A stretch of DNA of 64,000 bases from Pseudomonas oryzihabitans NBRC 102199 (GCF_000730625.1 NZ_BBIT01000017.1:44008-108007); one strand, 5' to 3'. Shown: positions 1 to 14,685, counted from the first letter of the stretch. Notes: a model not told the origin generated them from the letters alone. Numbers and translations: made by a program.

Positions 1-166
1 CGAGGAGCAGACCTCGGTGGTGGAGACTCTGAACATGGACATCAGCGAGATCAACCTGCTGAACCAGCAGGGCGTCGACAACCTCCAGGCCACCCTGGCG
101 GCCTGCACCGCCCTGGAAGCCGAAGCCGGTCGTCTGCAGCGCCTGGTGGGTGGCTTCCGCATCTAG
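1..166 (+). CDS. methyl-accepting chemotaxis protein, 3' end only
   Basis: The window opens inside a chemoreceptor gene; codons run in frame from base 2 to a TAG at 164-166 and encode the last 54 residues. All 54 residues are identical to the C-terminus of the next gene (2013-2177), including the ending RLVGGFRI; the DNA differs only at silent positions and in the stop codon (TAG versus TGA). It is therefore the upstream member of a tandem pair. This is the end of the cytoplasmic signalling helices; sensor domain and start lie outside the window. Confidence 0.9.
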   Translation, partial: EEQTSVVETLNMDISEINLLNQQGVDNLQATLAACTALEAEAGRLQRLVGGFRI

Positions 167-287
167 CGCGGGCCGGCGGACAAGAGCGTGCCGCTCCGCT
201 CAAGTCGTAACGTGCGTGCCCGATAACGAAGGACCGCCATGCCCTGAATCCGGCATGGCTCCACCCTGGCTACGGACGCAGACCTGT

Positions 288-2177
288 ATGAAGCGACACC
301 TGAAATTCAGCCACAAGATCCTGCTGGTCGCGGCGCTGGTGATCACCACCGCGCTGGCCGCTTCCGCCGGTTTCAATGCCTATCTGCAACGCCAGGCCAT
401 CGACCAGAGCCTGAGTGCCAACCTCGCGGAAACCGGCCGGGTCACCGCCGGCAACATCGCCTACTGGCTGGACGCGCGGGTCAAGCTCATCGAAGGCGAA
501 GCCCAGACCCTGGCGCGCGATCGCTCGCCCGCAGGCCTGGTCGGTCTGCTGGACCAGAAGATCTACACCGGCACCTTCGATTCCACCTACCTGGGCGAGG
601 TCGACGGCACCTACACCACCCGTCCGCTGCGCAACCTGCCCGCCGGCTACGATCCGCGCAAGCGGCCCTGGTATGCGGCCGCCACCGCCGCCGGCGCCAC
701 GGTGCTGACCCCGCCCTATATCTTCGCCTCTTCCGGGCAGCTGGGCGTGACCATCGCCACCCCGCTGCAGCGTGACGGCCAATTGGCCGGCGTGGTGGCC
801 GGCGATCTCAACCTCTCGGCGCTGGTGAATATCATCACCTCGCTCGACGTCGGCGGCCTTGGCGAAGCCTTCCTGGTCGACGGCGACGGCAAGGTGCTGG
901 TCAGCAGCCATCCCGAGCAGGTGCTCAAGACCCTCAAGGACGTCTTCCCCGAGCAGACCCCCTCCCTGCAGCCCGGTCTGCACGCCGTCAGCCAGAATGG
1001 CAGCGAGCGGCTGGTGAGCTTTACCCCGGTCGAGGGCCTGCCCTCGGTCAAGTGGTACCTGGGCCTGTCCATCGACCAGGCCAAGGCCTATGCCCCGGTG
1101 ACCCAGGCGCGCAATCTGGCCATCGTCGCCACGGTGATAGCGGTGATCGCCATCATCCTGCTGCTGGGCCTGCTGATCCGCGTCCTCTTGCGTCCGCTGC
1201 ACGACCTGACCCGTGCCATGGCCGACATCGCCGAAGGCGAGGGCGACCTGACCCGCCGCCTGCCGGTGCAGGCCCGCGACGAATTCGGCGCCCTGGCCGA
1301 GGCCTTCAACAAGTTCGTGGCGCGCATCCACACCTCGATCCGCGACGTGGCCCAGAGCACTGGCGAACTCAACCAGGGCACCCGCCGGGTGCTGGAGTCG
1401 TCGCAGTCGTCCATGCAGCAGTCGGATCTGCAGGCGCAGCGCACCACCAGCGTGGCCGCGGCGATCAACGAGCTGGGCGCCGCCGCCCAGGAGATCGCCC
1501 GCAACGCCGCCCATGCCTCCGGTGAGGCCAGCACCGCCCGGGCCCAGGGCGAGGAAGGCCGCGAGGTGCTGGACGAAGCCCTGCACGCCATGCAGGCGCT
1601 GTCGAGCAAGATCGGCACCAGTTGCGAGCATATCGAAGCGCTCAACGGCAAGACCGCCAACATTGGCCAGATCCTCGAGGTCATCCGTGGCATCTCCGAA
1701 CAGACCAACCTGCTGGCGCTCAACGCCGCCATCGAGGCCGCGCGGGCCGGTGAGGCCGGGCGTGGCTTCGCCGTGGTAGCAGATGAAGTACGTTCCCTGG
1801 CCAGCCGCACCCAGAGTTCGGCGCAGCAGATCCAGCAGATGATCGAAGAGCTGCAGACCGGCTCGCGCGACGCCGTGGCCCTGATGCAGGAAAGCCAGCG
1901 GCAGAGTGCCCACAGCATGCAGGTGGCCAAGAGCGCCGGCGAGCGGCTGGGCAGCGTGACCGAGCGCATCGGCGAAATCGACGGCCAGAATCAGTCGGTG
2001 GCCACCGCGACCGAGGAGCAGACCTCGGTGGTGGAGACCCTGAACATGGATATCAGCGAGATCAACCTGCTGAATCAGCAGGGCGTGGACAACCTCCAGG
2101 CCACCCTGGCGGCCTGTACCGCCCTGGAAGCCGAAGCCGGTCGCCTGCAGCGGCTGGTGGGTGGCTTCCGCATCTGA
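288..2177 (+). CDS. methyl-accepting chemotaxis protein with dCache-type sensor domain
   Basis: A 629-residue transmembrane chemoreceptor that would signal to CheA/CheW. TM1 lies at about 11-31, followed by a periplasmic region of about 240 residues with dCache_1 character (YDPRKRPWY and [11 protein letters not shown] are typical), TM2 at about 277-300, HAMP at about 300-355, and a long coiled signalling domain. The conserved hairpin tip ([20 protein letters not shown]) is near residue 470. The ATG at 288 begins a basic N-terminus and hydrophobic TM1; the open frame extends upstream to 150 but that part resembles noncoding sequence. No strong Shine-Dalgarno is visible. The ligand cannot be read from sequence; many dCache receptors bind amino acids. 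Confidence 0.92.
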   Translation: MKRHLKFSHKILLVAALVITTALAASAGFNAYLQRQAIDQSLSANLAETGRVTAGNIAYWLDARVKLIEGEAQTLARDRSPAGLVGLLDQKIYTGTFDSTYLGEVDGTYTTRPLRNLPAGYDPRKRPWYAAATAAGATVLTPPYIFASSGQLGVTIATPLQRDGQLAGVVAGDLNLSALVNIITSLDVGGLGEAFLVDGDGKVLVSSHPEQVLKTLKDVFPEQTPSLQPGLHAVSQNGSERLVSFTPVEGLPSVKWYLGLSIDQAKAYAPVTQARNLAIVATVIAVIAIILLLGLLIRVLLRPLHDLTRAMADIAEGEGDLTRRLPVQARDEFGALAEAFNKFVARIHTSIRDVAQSTGELNQGTRRVLESSQSSMQQSDLQAQRTTSVAAAINELGAAAQEIARNAAHASGEASTARAQGEEGREVLDEALHAMQALSSKIGTSCEHIEALNGKTANIGQILEVIRGISEQTNLLALNAAIEAARAGEAGRGFAVVADEVRSLASRTQSSAQQIQQMIEELQTGSRDAVALMQESQRQSAHSMQVAKSAGERLGSVTERIGEIDGQNQSVATATEEQTSVVETLNMDISEINLLNQQGVDNLQATLAACTALEAEAGRLQRLVGGFRI

Positions 2178-2196
2178 TTCGCGCGAAAAGTCTGCG

Positions 2197-2234
2197 AAAA
2201 GGGAGCGTCGACCTGGGGTCGGCTCTCCCTTTTT
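2197..2234 (+). terminator. Rho-independent terminator after the chemoreceptor gene
   Basis: The outer stem AAAAGGGAG pairs with CTCCCTTTT, an imperfect inner stem (CGTCGACC / GGTCGGCT) extends it, and a run of five T follows. It begins 20 bp after the stop codon. The remaining bases to 2521 hold no gene I can support. Confidence 0.75.
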
Positions 2235-2521
2235 GCTGTCCGGAAGGTCAGGAAGGCGTGCGTGAAGGCCGATCTTTCCTGAACCATTCGTCAGAAACAG
2301 TAAAACTAATTAGCGCGTGAACCTGCTCTGGCTTGCCGCTTTGCGCCTGGCGCCCGCTGCGCTTCAGCCCGGCGCACGATCCGCGGTATCAAGAAAGCCT
2401 TTTTTCCCGCCGATGGGTTAGCCGTTACCGCCAGGTCTGGTGGAGGCCCCGCTCCGTTCGCGCTTCCCGCTCCTGGCACCGCCTAACCTACGGCGTGGCA
2501 CCTTTTGCCACCAGGGGCTCC

Positions 2522-7374
<4,853 letters not shown>

Positions 7375-7378
<4 letters not shown>

Positions 7379-8316
7379 TTCCGCCGACTGCCGAGGCCGC
7401 CGGACGGCGCAGCAAGGCCAAACTGCTGATCGTCGACGACCAGCCGCTGAACATCCGCATCCTCCACGAACTCTTTCGCCAGGATTGCGAGACGCTGATG
7501 GCCACCAGTGGCGCCCAGGCCCTGCAACTGGCCCTGGCGCAGCAGCCGGACCTGATCCTGCTCGACGTGATGATGCCCCAGCTCGACGGCCACGAGGTGC
7601 TGCGCCGGTTGCAGGCCGATCCGGCCACCGCCGCCATTCCGGTGATCTTCGTCACCGGCCAGGAAGGCCCGGACGAAGAGGTGACCGGCCTGGAGCTGGG
7701 CGCGGTGGACTTCATCAGCAAGCCGATCAATCCGGTCATCGTCCGCGCCCGGGTGCGCACCCAGCTGACCCTCAAGGCGCAACGCGACGCCCTGCGCAGC
7801 ATCGCCTTGGTCGACGGTCTCACCGGCGTCCCCAATCGCCGCCAGTTCGACGAGGCCTTGCTGCGCGGCTGGCGCCAGAGCCAACGCGAAGGCACGCCCT
7901 TTTCGCTGATCCTCATGGATATCGATCACTTCAAGGCCTACAACGACCACTATGGTCATCTCGCCGGCGACCAGTGCCTGCGTCAGGTGGCCCAGGCGCT
8001 GGGGCAGGGGCTGTTCCGCCCCTATGACCTGCTGGCGCGCTATGGTGGCGAGGAATTCGGCTGCCTGCTGCCGGGCACCGACCTGGAAGGCGCCACCCAG
8101 GTCGCCGAGCGACTGCTGCAGCAGGTGCGCGACCAGCGCCTGACCCATGGCTATTCCTCGGTGACCGGCTATGTCACCCTGAGTCTGGGGGTGGCCACGG
8201 CGCTGCCGCCCACCACCGTCGATCCGGCCGCCCTGATCACCGCCGCCGATGCCCAGCTCTATGCGGCCAAACACCAGGGCCGCGCCCGGGTCTGCGCCGC
8301 GGAACTGGGCGGCTGA
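7375..8316 (+). CDS. response regulator with GGDEF diguanylate cyclase domain
   Basis: A 313-residue cytoplasmic enzyme expected to make cyclic-di-GMP from two GTP. N-terminal REC domain (about 16-130) with phospho-acceptor Asp64 in LLDVMMPQ and conserved lysine in ISKPINP; C-terminal GGDEF domain (about 145-305) with active-site signature GGEEF at 224-228. An RPYD sequence ends five residues before GGEEF, the spacing of the allosteric inhibitory I-site, so product feedback is likely. The start codon overlaps the kinase stop (ATGA), implying coupled translation and a kinase-to-cyclase pair controlling biofilm or motility. No EAL domain is present. Confidence 0.95.
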
Positions 8317-8447
8317 GGCGAGGGCCGCCAAAGCGCCCGCTCGGGTAATGCCGGGTAACAGAGGTCCGCGCTTTCTTCGTTATCCAGGCTGGGCGGCGAG
8401 GCGGCAGACTGTCAGACTGCGGGCAGGGATTCTGCCGCCGGTAATCT

Positions 8448-9458
8448 ATGTACGCCTTCACGCAACGCCAGGCCATCTTGGCCAGCTGGATCATCGTCTT
8501 CACCGCGCTCTATCTGGTTCTCCCGCTCAAGCTCCTGCCCAGCCTACTGGCCGGCCTGCTGGTGTACGAACTGGTCAACACCCTGGCCGGGCGCCTGCAG
8601 CGTCATCTGCCCGGCGGCGGCGCGCGCTGGCTCGCCGTGGCCCTGCTCGGCACCCTGGTGGTGAGCCTGCTGACGCTGTTCTTCGTCTGGTTCACCAGCT
8701 TCATCATCCAAGAGGTGCAGAACCCCGGACGACTGCTGGACAAGTTCATGGTGCTCACCGAGCGCGCCCGCGCCCAGTTGCCGCCCTCGCTGGACGCCTA
8801 CCTGCCGGCCAACGCCGACAGCATGAAGCAGGAGCTGGTGGAATGGGTGCGCGCCCATGTGGCGCAACTGCAGCTGTTCGGTCGCGATGCGGCGCGGACC
8901 TTTGTCATCGTGCTGATCGGCATGATCCTCGGTGCCATCGTCGCGCTGCAGCCCACCCCCGATCCCGAGCGCCTGCGGCCGCTGTCCGGCGCGCTGCTGG
9001 TGCGTCTCGGCCTGGTGGCCCAGGCCTTTCGCAACATCGTCTTCGCCCAGATCAAGATCTCGCTGCTCAACACCACCCTGACCGGCATCTTCCTGCTCGG
9101 CGTGCTGCCGCTGTTCGATGTCCACCTGCCACTGGCCAAGACCCTGGTGATCCTCACCTTCATCCTGGGTCTGCTGCCGGTGATCGGCAACCTGATGTCC
9201 AACACCCTGATCTTCATCGCCGGCCTATCGCTATCGATCTGGGTCGCGGTGGCGGCGCTGGGCTACCTGATCGCCATCCACAAGCTGGAATACTTCCTCA
9301 ACGCCCGCATCGTCGGCGGCCAGATCAGCGCCCGCTCCTGGGAATTGCTGGTGGCCATGCTGGTGTTCGAGGCGGCCTTCGGCCTGCCCGGGCTGGTGGC
9401 GGCGCCGGTGTACTACGCCTATCTGAAGAGCGAGTTGAAGGCGGAAGGGCTGGTCTAG
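8448..9458 (+). CDS. AI-2E family transporter (UPF0118)
   Basis: A 336-residue inner-membrane protein with the AI-2E_transport family layout: paired N-terminal hydrophobic segments, an amphipathic middle region (about 90-140) and a C-terminal bundle of membrane helices. The family name comes from TqsA, but members also include Na+/H+ antiporters and many have unknown substrates, so an autoinducer role should not be assumed. The ATG at 8448 gives a normal length and an N-terminal helix. A GNAT gene begins 2 bp after its stop. Confidence 0.85.
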   Translation: MYAFTQRQAILASWIIVFTALYLVLPLKLLPSLLAGLLVYELVNTLAGRLQRHLPGGGARWLAVALLGTLVVSLLTLFFVWFTSFIIQEVQNPGRLLDKFMVLTERARAQLPPSLDAYLPANADSMKQELVEWVRAHVAQLQLFGRDAARTFVIVLIGMILGAIVALQPTPDPERLRPLSGALLVRLGLVAQAFRNIVFAQIKISLLNTTLTGIFLLGVLPLFDVHLPLAKTLVILTFILGLLPVIGNLMSNTLIFIAGLSLSIWVAVAALGYLIAIHKLEYFLNARIVGGQISARSWELLVAMLVFEAAFGLPGLVAAPVYYAYLKSELKAEGLV

Positions 9459-9460
9459 CG

Positions 9461-9898
9461 ATGACGCTCGTCTATCGGCCGGCCGGACTCGCCGACCTAA
9501 AGGTGCTGACCGACTTCAATGCCGGCCTGCAGTGCGATCAGGGCAGTCCGCAGCCCCTGGCCGAAGCAGCCTTGCGTCAGCGCCTGGCAGACTGGCTGAG
9601 CAATGGTGACTACCAAGCCATCCTGGCCGAAAGGGACGGCCGACCGGTGGGCTATGCGCTCTATCGCCTTGAAGACGAGCGCATCTTTCTGCGTCATCTC
9701 TATGTGGTGCCCGGAGCGCGCCGGCAGGGCTTGGGCCGGGCCTTTTACGATCATCTACGCGAACAACTCTGGCCGGCGGACCGGCCGGTGCAACTCAATG
9801 TCCTGGCTAGCAACGCCCGAGGTCAGGCCTTCTGGCATGCGCTAGGTTTCGAAGCCTTCAGCCTGACCCTGCAGCAGTCGCCAGCGGGCGCTCACTGA
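9461..9898 (+). CDS. GNAT family N-acetyltransferase
   Basis: A 145-residue acetyl-CoA-dependent acyltransferase. The fold signature is visible: a beta-bulge with LRHLYVVPGARRQGLGRAFY (about 74-93; the RRQGLG part is the acetyl-CoA pyrophosphate loop, Q/RxxGxG/A) and the C-terminal N-x-x-A-x-x-F-W motif in SNARGQAFWHALGF. ATG at 9461 follows the transporter stop by 2 bp, so the two are probably co-transcribed. A longer open frame from 8249 is a coincidence of frames, not a fusion. Substrate unknown. The 3' end overlaps the convergent small gene by 7 bp. Confidence 0.85.
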   Translation: MTLVYRPAGLADLKVLTDFNAGLQCDQGSPQPLAEAALRQRLADWLSNGDYQAILAERDGRPVGYALYRLEDERIFLRHLYVVPGARRQGLGRAFYDHLREQLWPADRPVQLNVLASNARGQAFWHALGFEAFSLTLQQSPAGAH

Positions 9899-10134
9899 CG
9901 ATCCAGATTCGACCACATGCGCTGCCAGAAGGCGCCGGCCTCCTCGTTGCTGGTGCGCCAGGTCTGTTCCAGGCGTAGGCGTTCGGGTGCCTCGAGATCC
10001 TCCGGGCAGGCCAGGTAGCGATCCGCGGCGGCCTGGGCTTCGGCCTGCAGGCGGCGCCATTCGCGCACGTCATCCAGCCAGCAGCGGCCGGTGACGGTCT
10101 CGTAGTACTCGTGGGCGATTGCGTCTTTGCTCAT
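9892..10134 (-). CDS. small acidic conserved-looking protein of unknown function
   Basis: An 80-residue protein starting MSKDAIAHEYYETVTGR, rich in Glu, Ala, Trp and Arg, with predicted helices and no signal peptide or membrane segment. I do not recognise the family. It is supported by normal codon character and by fitting the space between two genes; it converges on the GNAT gene with a 7-bp overlap and no terminator between them. The beta-carbonic anhydrase gene on the same strand starts further upstream (stop at 10194), so the two could share a transcript. Confidence 0.6.
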   Translation of the reverse strand: MSKDAIAHEYYETVTGRCWLDDVREWRRLQAEAQAAADRYLACPEDLEAPERLRLEQTWRTSNEEAGAFWQRMWSNLDRQ

Positions 10135-10193
10135 GGGGCGTTCCAGGCAGGGGATACAGCCCTAGACCGCGGCTGACGGCGGGGGTGCCCGCC

Positions 10194-10910
10194 TCAGACG
10201 TCGAAGAAGTCCACGTGGCCGTTTTCCAGGGTGTAGTAGGCGCCCACCACCTTGACCTGGCCCTTCTGTTGCGGCGCGAGCAGGGTCGGCTCGGAGGCTG
10301 CGCGCAGCCGCCTGACCGTGCGCTGCACGTTGCTGCGCACCGCCGCTTCCAGCAGATCCGGCGGATTGCCGACCCGGGCGCTGAGCACCGCCGGCAGGAT
10401 GGGTTCGATCATGGCGCCGATGGCACCGGGATAGAGGGCGTTCTGCTCCACCACCGCCACCGCGGCCTCCACCGCGCCGCACTTCTCGTGGCCCATCACC
10501 ACGATCAGCGGCACCCCCAGCTGGCTGATGGCGTACTCCACCGAGCCCAGGGCGGTGGTGTCCAGGGTATTGCCGGCGTTGCGCACGATAAACAGCTCGC
10601 CCAGGCCGCGACCGAACAGCAGCTCCGGCGAGACCCGCGAATCAGAGCAGGACACCAGCACGCAGAAGGGCGTCTGGCCCTTGGCGATCGCCAGGCGCCG
10701 GTCGCGATTGGTTTCCCCGTGCAGCGGCTGGTCGTCCATGAAGCCCTGGTTGCCGTCGATCAGCCGTTGCAGGGCCTGCTCGGCGGTGAGGGTGGTGTGG
10801 GCCTTGGTCGGGGCCGCCAGGGCGGGCAGGGTCAGGGGTGCCAGGGCGGCAGCCAGCGGCAGGCAGCGGGCGCACTGGAGGACTTGGCGACGCGACAGGG
10901 TGGGCTTCAT
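10194..10910 (-). CDS. beta-carbonic anhydrase, exported (Tat-type leader)
   Basis: A 238-residue zinc enzyme interconverting CO2 and bicarbonate. Ligands are visible: Cys88 and Asp90 with Arg92 in CSDSR, His141 and Cys144 in GHEKCG. The N-terminus MKPTLSRRQVLQ followed by an Ala/Leu-rich stretch resembles a twin-arginine signal peptide, so it probably acts in the periplasm, unlike housekeeping beta-CAs. ATG at 10910 is preceded by AGGTG at good spacing; the frame stays open to 11039 but that part overlaps promoter sequence. A second, gamma-class carbonic anhydrase lies at 16.5 kb. Confidence 0.92.
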   Translation of the reverse strand: MKPTLSRRQVLQCARCLPLAAALAPLTLPALAAPTKAHTTLTAEQALQRLIDGNQGFMDDQPLHGETNRDRRLAIAKGQTPFCVLVSCSDSRVSPELLFGRGLGELFIVRNAGNTLDTTALGSVEYAISQLGVPLIVVMGHEKCGAVEAAVAVVEQNALYPGAIGAMIEPILPAVLSARVGNPPDLLEAAVRSNVQRTVRRLRAASEPTLLAPQQKGQVKVVGAYYTLENGHVDFFDV

Positions 10911-11035
10911 CGGGACACCTCTTGGCGTGGGGGCGTGCCGGTACTGCGGTCTCCAGCGCTTGAGACAACTATTGTCGTCCGCCGCCGATCCCGCCAGGCG
11001 CGGCGCCCGGTATCCGACCCGCGGAAAGGCGCCGG

Positions 11036-11064
11036 GCAAGAAAAAGCCGCGTCGAGACGCGGCT
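11036..11064 (-). terminator. Rho-independent terminator of the pbpG gene
   Basis: A perfect 9-bp stem (AGCCGCGTC / GACGCGGCT, 11045-11064) with a 2-base loop; on the minus strand it is followed by TTTTT. It lies 23 bp past the pbpG stop. Confidence 0.85.
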
Positions 11065-11086
11065 TCGGGACCTGCTCAGGCGGGCG

Positions 11087-11998
11087 TCACTGCCGCGCCA
11101 GCACCGTGCTGCGACCGGCCTTGGGCGCGCCCGGCAGAGGGCTCAGCGCGCCGGTTTCCAGCCAGCGGCGGACGCGGGTGGCGTCGGCCATGTGGGTGAA
11201 CTTGCCAAAGGCGTCCATCACCACGAAGGCCACCGGACGACCGGCCATCACGGTGCGCATCACCAGGCAGTGACCGGCCTTGTCGGTGTAGCCGGTCTTG
11301 GTCAGCTGCACGCTCCAGTCGGCGTTGTAGACCAGGTGGTTGGTGTTGCGAAAGCCCAGCACATAGTTGGGATTGTGGAAGGCCTGGGTCTTTTCCGGGG
11401 TGGTGCTGAGCTGGCCGAGCAGCGGATAGTGCTCGGTGGCCTTGAGCAGGGTGACCAGGTCACGCGCGGTGGAGACGTTGAGCGGCGACAGGCCGGTGGG
11501 TTCGGCGTAGCGGGTGTTTCTCATGCCCAGGGCGCGAGCCTTGGCATTCATGGCGGCGACGAAGGCGCGCTGGCCACCCGGATAGTGGTGGGCGAGGCTG
11601 GTGGCGGCGCGGTTTTCCGAAGACATCAGTGCCAGTTGCAGCATGTCGCGGCGGGTCAGCTGGCTGCCCAGGCGCACCCGCGAGAAGATGCCGCGCATGG
11701 CCGGATTCTCGCTGATGTCGATGTCGATGGTCTGCTCCAGCGGCAGCCGGGCATCGAGCACCACCATGGCGGTCATCAGCTTGGTCACCGAAGCGATGGG
11801 GGCGACCTGGTCGGGATTCTGGGAAAACAGTACCTGGTTGGTCTTGAGGTCGACGACCAGGGCGTGGTTCGAGGCCAGGCGCTGGGCGGTGGCGGCGGCC
11901 GCGGCCTTGACCTTTGGTGGGGTCTGGGCCAGGACGGCCGGACTCAGCCCGACCAAGCCAGCCAGCAACAGGCCGGCAAGTTGATGACAGATCTTCAC
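11087..11998 (-). CDS. pbpG: D-alanyl-D-alanine endopeptidase (PBP7 family)
   Basis: A 303-residue periplasmic low-molecular-weight penicillin-binding protein that would cleave D-Ala-meso-DAP cross-links in peptidoglycan. A signal peptide ends at AVLA-Q (about residue 24). The three serine-peptidase motifs are intact: S70-V-T-K73, S127-E-N129 and K234-T-G236. Length fits PbpG (about 300) rather than DacA/DacC (about 380-400), and no C-terminal amphipathic anchor is present. The start at 11998 is GTG with a weak GAGAG upstream; no better in-frame ATG precedes the signal peptide. A strong terminator follows. Confidence 0.92.
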   Translation of the reverse strand: MKICHQLAGLLLAGLVGLSPAVLAQTPPKVKAAAAATAQRLASNHALVVDLKTNQVLFSQNPDQVAPIASVTKLMTAMVVLDARLPLEQTIDIDISENPAMRGIFSRVRLGSQLTRRDMLQLALMSSENRAATSLAHHYPGGQRAFVAAMNAKARALGMRNTRYAEPTGLSPLNVSTARDLVTLLKATEHYPLLGQLSTTPEKTQAFHNPNYVLGFRNTNHLVYNADWSVQLTKTGYTDKAGHCLVMRTVMAGRPVAFVVMDAFGKFTHMADATRVRRWLETGALSPLPGAPKAGRSTVLARQ

Positions 11999-12206
11999 GG
12001 TGGCAGCTCTCGAAAAGGGGGCGGGGTTAGAACAACCGCGAACGGCAATGCCCCTTGCAGATCAAGGACATTGCTCAGAGATTTCACGTCTTTTATCACC
12101 CGGAATGTCGGCTGGGAATCCGACAAGGCAGCTTTTTACACAGCGCGCTGGCAAAAAGTCACAATTAGTTGCAGATGGGCGACGGACGGCAGGGATGGCG
12201 GAGCGA

Positions 12207-12236
12207 AAGGGCGCCCGAGAGGCCTCGGGCGCCTTG
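12207..12236 (-). terminator. stem-loop after the CoA-transferase gene
   Basis: A perfect 10-bp GC-rich stem (GGCGCCCGAG / CTCGGGCGCC, 12210-12233) with loop AGGC, starting 7 bp beyond the stop. The T-tract is short on both strands (TTT in minus orientation), so it may act as a weak terminator or a 3'-end stabiliser. Confidence 0.6.
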
Positions 12237-12240
12237 CCTT

Positions 12241-13776
12241 TCAGTCGTGGGCTTCCTGGGCGGCGGGGCCGAGCATGCTGCCGGTGACCAGGTAGCGCTC
12301 GTGCCAGGCCAGCGCCTCGGGCAGCAGGTGCGGGGTGTGCTTGCCATGGCTGCCGGCCAGGGCGCGCTCGAAGTAATCCGCCAGCGCCGGACGGAAACTC
12401 GGGTGCACGCAGTGCTCGAGGATGGCCCGGGCGCGCTGCTTGGGACTGAGCATGCGCAGGTCGGCCAGGCCCTGGTCGGTGACGATCACCGAGACATCGT
12501 GCTCGGTGTGGTCGACGTGGCTGACCATGGGCACCAGGGTCGAGATCAGCCCGTTCTTGGCGGTGCTCGGCGCCATGAACACCGACAGATAGGCGTTGCG
12601 GGCGAAGTCGCCGGAGCCGCCGATGCCGTTCATCATCCCCGTGCCCATCTGGTGAGTGGAGTTGACGTTGCCATAGAGGTCGGCTTCGAGCATGCCGTTG
12701 AGGGCGATGCAACCCAGCCGCCGCACCAGTTCCGGGTGATTGCTGACCCCCTGCTGGCGCAGGATGATGCGCTTGCGCAAGGACTCGGCATGCTCGACGA
12801 AGCGTTCGATGCCCGCCGGGCTCAGGGAGAAGGAGGTGGCCGAGGCCAGCTCCATCTTGCCGCTGATGAGCAGTTCCAGCATGCCGTCCTGGATCACCTC
12901 GGTGAAGGCGGTCAGCCCCTCGAACTCGCTCTCGGCCAGGCCCTGCATGAAGGCGTTGGCGATGTTGCCGACCCCCGACTGGATGGGCAGCAGATTGGCC
13001 GGGATGCGCCCCTGGCGGACTTCGAAGCGAAGGAAGTCCAGCAGGTGCGTGGCGATGGCCTGGGAGGCGGCGTCCGGCGCCTTGAACGGACTGTTGCGGT
13101 CGGGGGCGTCGGTCTCCACCACGGCCACCACCTTGTCCAGCGGCACCTCGAGATAGGGCGAGCCGATGCGGTCGCCGGGGTGCGCCAGTGGAATCGGCGT
13201 GCGGTGGGGCGGCAGGGCGCCGTCGGTGTAGATGTCGTGCATGCCGTCCAGGGCGTCGGGCTGCCAGCGATTGACCTCGAGGATCACCGCATCGGCCATG
13301 TCCAGCCAGGTCTTGTTGTTACCCACCGAGGAGGAGGGCACCAGCAGCCCGTCTTCGCGAATGGCGGCGATCTCTACCACGGCCACGTCGATCTTGCCGA
13401 AGAAGCCATAGCGGACCTTTTCCGCCAGCTGGCCGAGGTGGATGTCCATGTAGTCCAGGCCACCGGCGTTGATGCGGCTGCGGAGCTCCGGATCGGACTG
13501 GAAGGGCACCCGCAACTCGATGCCATCGACCCGCGCCAGGGCGCCGTCCAGCTCCGGTGCGGTGGACGCGCCGGTCAGCACCTTGATGCGAAAGGGCTCG
13601 CCGGCGCCGTGACTGGCGGTGATGCGCTGGGCCAGGGCACCGGGCACGGCCTTGGGATAACCGGCCCCGGTGAAGCCGCTCATGCCCACGGTCATGCCGT
13701 GACGAATGAACTGCGCGGCCTGCTCGGCGCTCTGGCGCTTGGCGGCGAAACCGGGATGGCGAATACGGTGGGACAT
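12241..13776 (-). CDS. acetyl-CoA hydrolase/transferase family (succinyl-CoA:acetate CoA-transferase type)
   Basis: A 511-residue class I CoA-transferase. It carries the family's GNIANA segment and FTEVIQDG, whose Glu293 matches the position of the catalytic glutamate (about 294) of acetate/succinate CoA-transferases, plus GIGGSGDFARNAYLS near residue 390. Homologues transfer CoA between succinate and acetate or propionate, feeding or bypassing the TCA cycle; hydrolase activity alone is the older name. ATG at 13776 is chosen over an upstream codon at 13806 because MSHRIRHPGF aligns with the usual short N-terminus. The gene is transcribed alone and followed by a stem-loop. Confidence 0.9.
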   Translation of the reverse strand: MSHRIRHPGFAAKRQSAEQAAQFIRHGMTVGMSGFTGAGYPKAVPGALAQRITASHGAGEPFRIKVLTGASTAPELDGALARVDGIELRVPFQSDPELRSRINAGGLDYMDIHLGQLAEKVRYGFFGKIDVAVVEIAAIREDGLLVPSSSVGNNKTWLDMADAVILEVNRWQPDALDGMHDIYTDGALPPHRTPIPLAHPGDRIGSPYLEVPLDKVVAVVETDAPDRNSPFKAPDAASQAIATHLLDFLRFEVRQGRIPANLLPIQSGVGNIANAFMQGLAESEFEGLTAFTEVIQDGMLELLISGKMELASATSFSLSPAGIERFVEHAESLRKRIILRQQGVSNHPELVRRLGCIALNGMLEADLYGNVNSTHQMGTGMMNGIGGSGDFARNAYLSVFMAPSTAKNGLISTLVPMVSHVDHTEHDVSVIVTDQGLADLRMLSPKQRARAILEHCVHPSFRPALADYFERALAGSHGKHTPHLLPEALAWHERYLVTGSMLGPAAQEAHD

Positions 13777-13891
13777 GACGACCTCTGCGGGTGTTATCGA
13801 AAGCACACTAAGAATGTGGATTCTACGCCGAAGGGATGCTTAGGTCCCTAAGCAAAAGGTCGGGTGGGAGGGGAAATTTTTGGGGAGTGAG

Positions 13892-14685
13892 GCGTAGGTT
13901 GGGTTGAGCGATAGCGAGGCCCAACGGATTAGAGTTATGGGTGACCTGGCTGTTTATCGTGGTTTGCTGATGATTTTTGTTTCGCCCACCCGGGCGAGTC
14001 ACTTTTGCCAATCGCGGCTGCGCGCCCCGGACTACGCGTCCCGAACAAAAGTAACCAAAAGCGCTTGCCCCGGACATCCGGCCCTGCGCTGCGCTCCGGG
14101 TCCGCTCACGCCAGCGCCTTTCCGGGGTCGGTCCAGATGGGCCGTCCATGGCCCACTGGACCTCTCGCCGCATCCCTGCGGCTCGACCCACTCCACGACA
14201 CTGGCATTCGCCCTTCTGAACGGGGCGATTCACCAGCCTGAAAGTGTTGTTTGAAGAGCCCGTAGCGTGGACAACGGCGAAGCCTTGTCCACTGATGGTG
14301 TCGGCGCCCAATAGTGGAAAACGCTGCGCGGTTTTCCACGCTACGACCTCTGAACTCCGAATTCCCAGGCTTGCGCCCGGCCCCGTCAGTGAGGCCGAGT
14401 GCAGGTGTCGCAGAGGGGGTATGCGAGGCAGGACGCCGAGCAAGGCGCGAGGGGCAGGAGGCCCCTTCGTGCCGAGCCCCCGGAGCGGCGCCGGAGCGAG
14501 GGGACCCGGAGCGCAGCGGAGGGCCGAAACGTGGGGACAGCGTTTTTGGTTACTTTTGCCGCGACTGGCAAAAGTGACTCGCCCGGGTGGGCGAAACAAA
14601 AGCCCTCAGAGCACTCGATAAACAGCTAGGGCACCCATAACCCTAATCCGTTGGGCTTCGCTATCGCTCAACCCAACCTACGCCG
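13892..14685. repeat. composite long inverted-repeat element without a gene
   Basis: This gap (13777-14739) has no supportable gene. Its ends are arms in opposite orientation: the left (about 13892-14103) runs from GCGTAGGTTGGGTTGAGCG through GCCCACCCGGGCGAGTCAC and GTAACCAAAAGCGC to CGCTGCGCTCCGGGTCC; the right (about 14510-14685) holds the reverse complements in mirror order. Similarity is high but imperfect. The middle contains a bipartite palindrome (14261-14345). Transcribed, it could fold into one long hairpin. Long open frames inside it are by-products of the GC-rich repeats. It separates the CoA-transferase from the convergent end of the anion transporter. Confidence 0.8.
14261..14345. 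repeat. bipartite GTAGCGTGG palindrome (family A), full unit
   Basis: Two half-elements head to head: CGTAGCGTGGACAACGG...CTTGTCCAC, a 20-base spacer, then GTGGAAAACG...GGTTTTCCACGCTACG. Each half is itself a hairpin and the outer 10 bases are inverted copies. The same architecture recurs at 21981-22066 and 24660-24743. Confidence 0.8.

Noticed and set aside
8249..9898. Apparent 549-residue fusion of an unknown protein with a GNAT domain
   Set aside because: The AI-2E transporter occupies the same DNA in another frame with family features; only the last 145 codons are real.
13823..14621. Several open frames in the 14-kb repeat element
   Set aside because: Composed of repeat arms read through; no ribosome-binding sites, no recognisable domains, and both strands are equally open.
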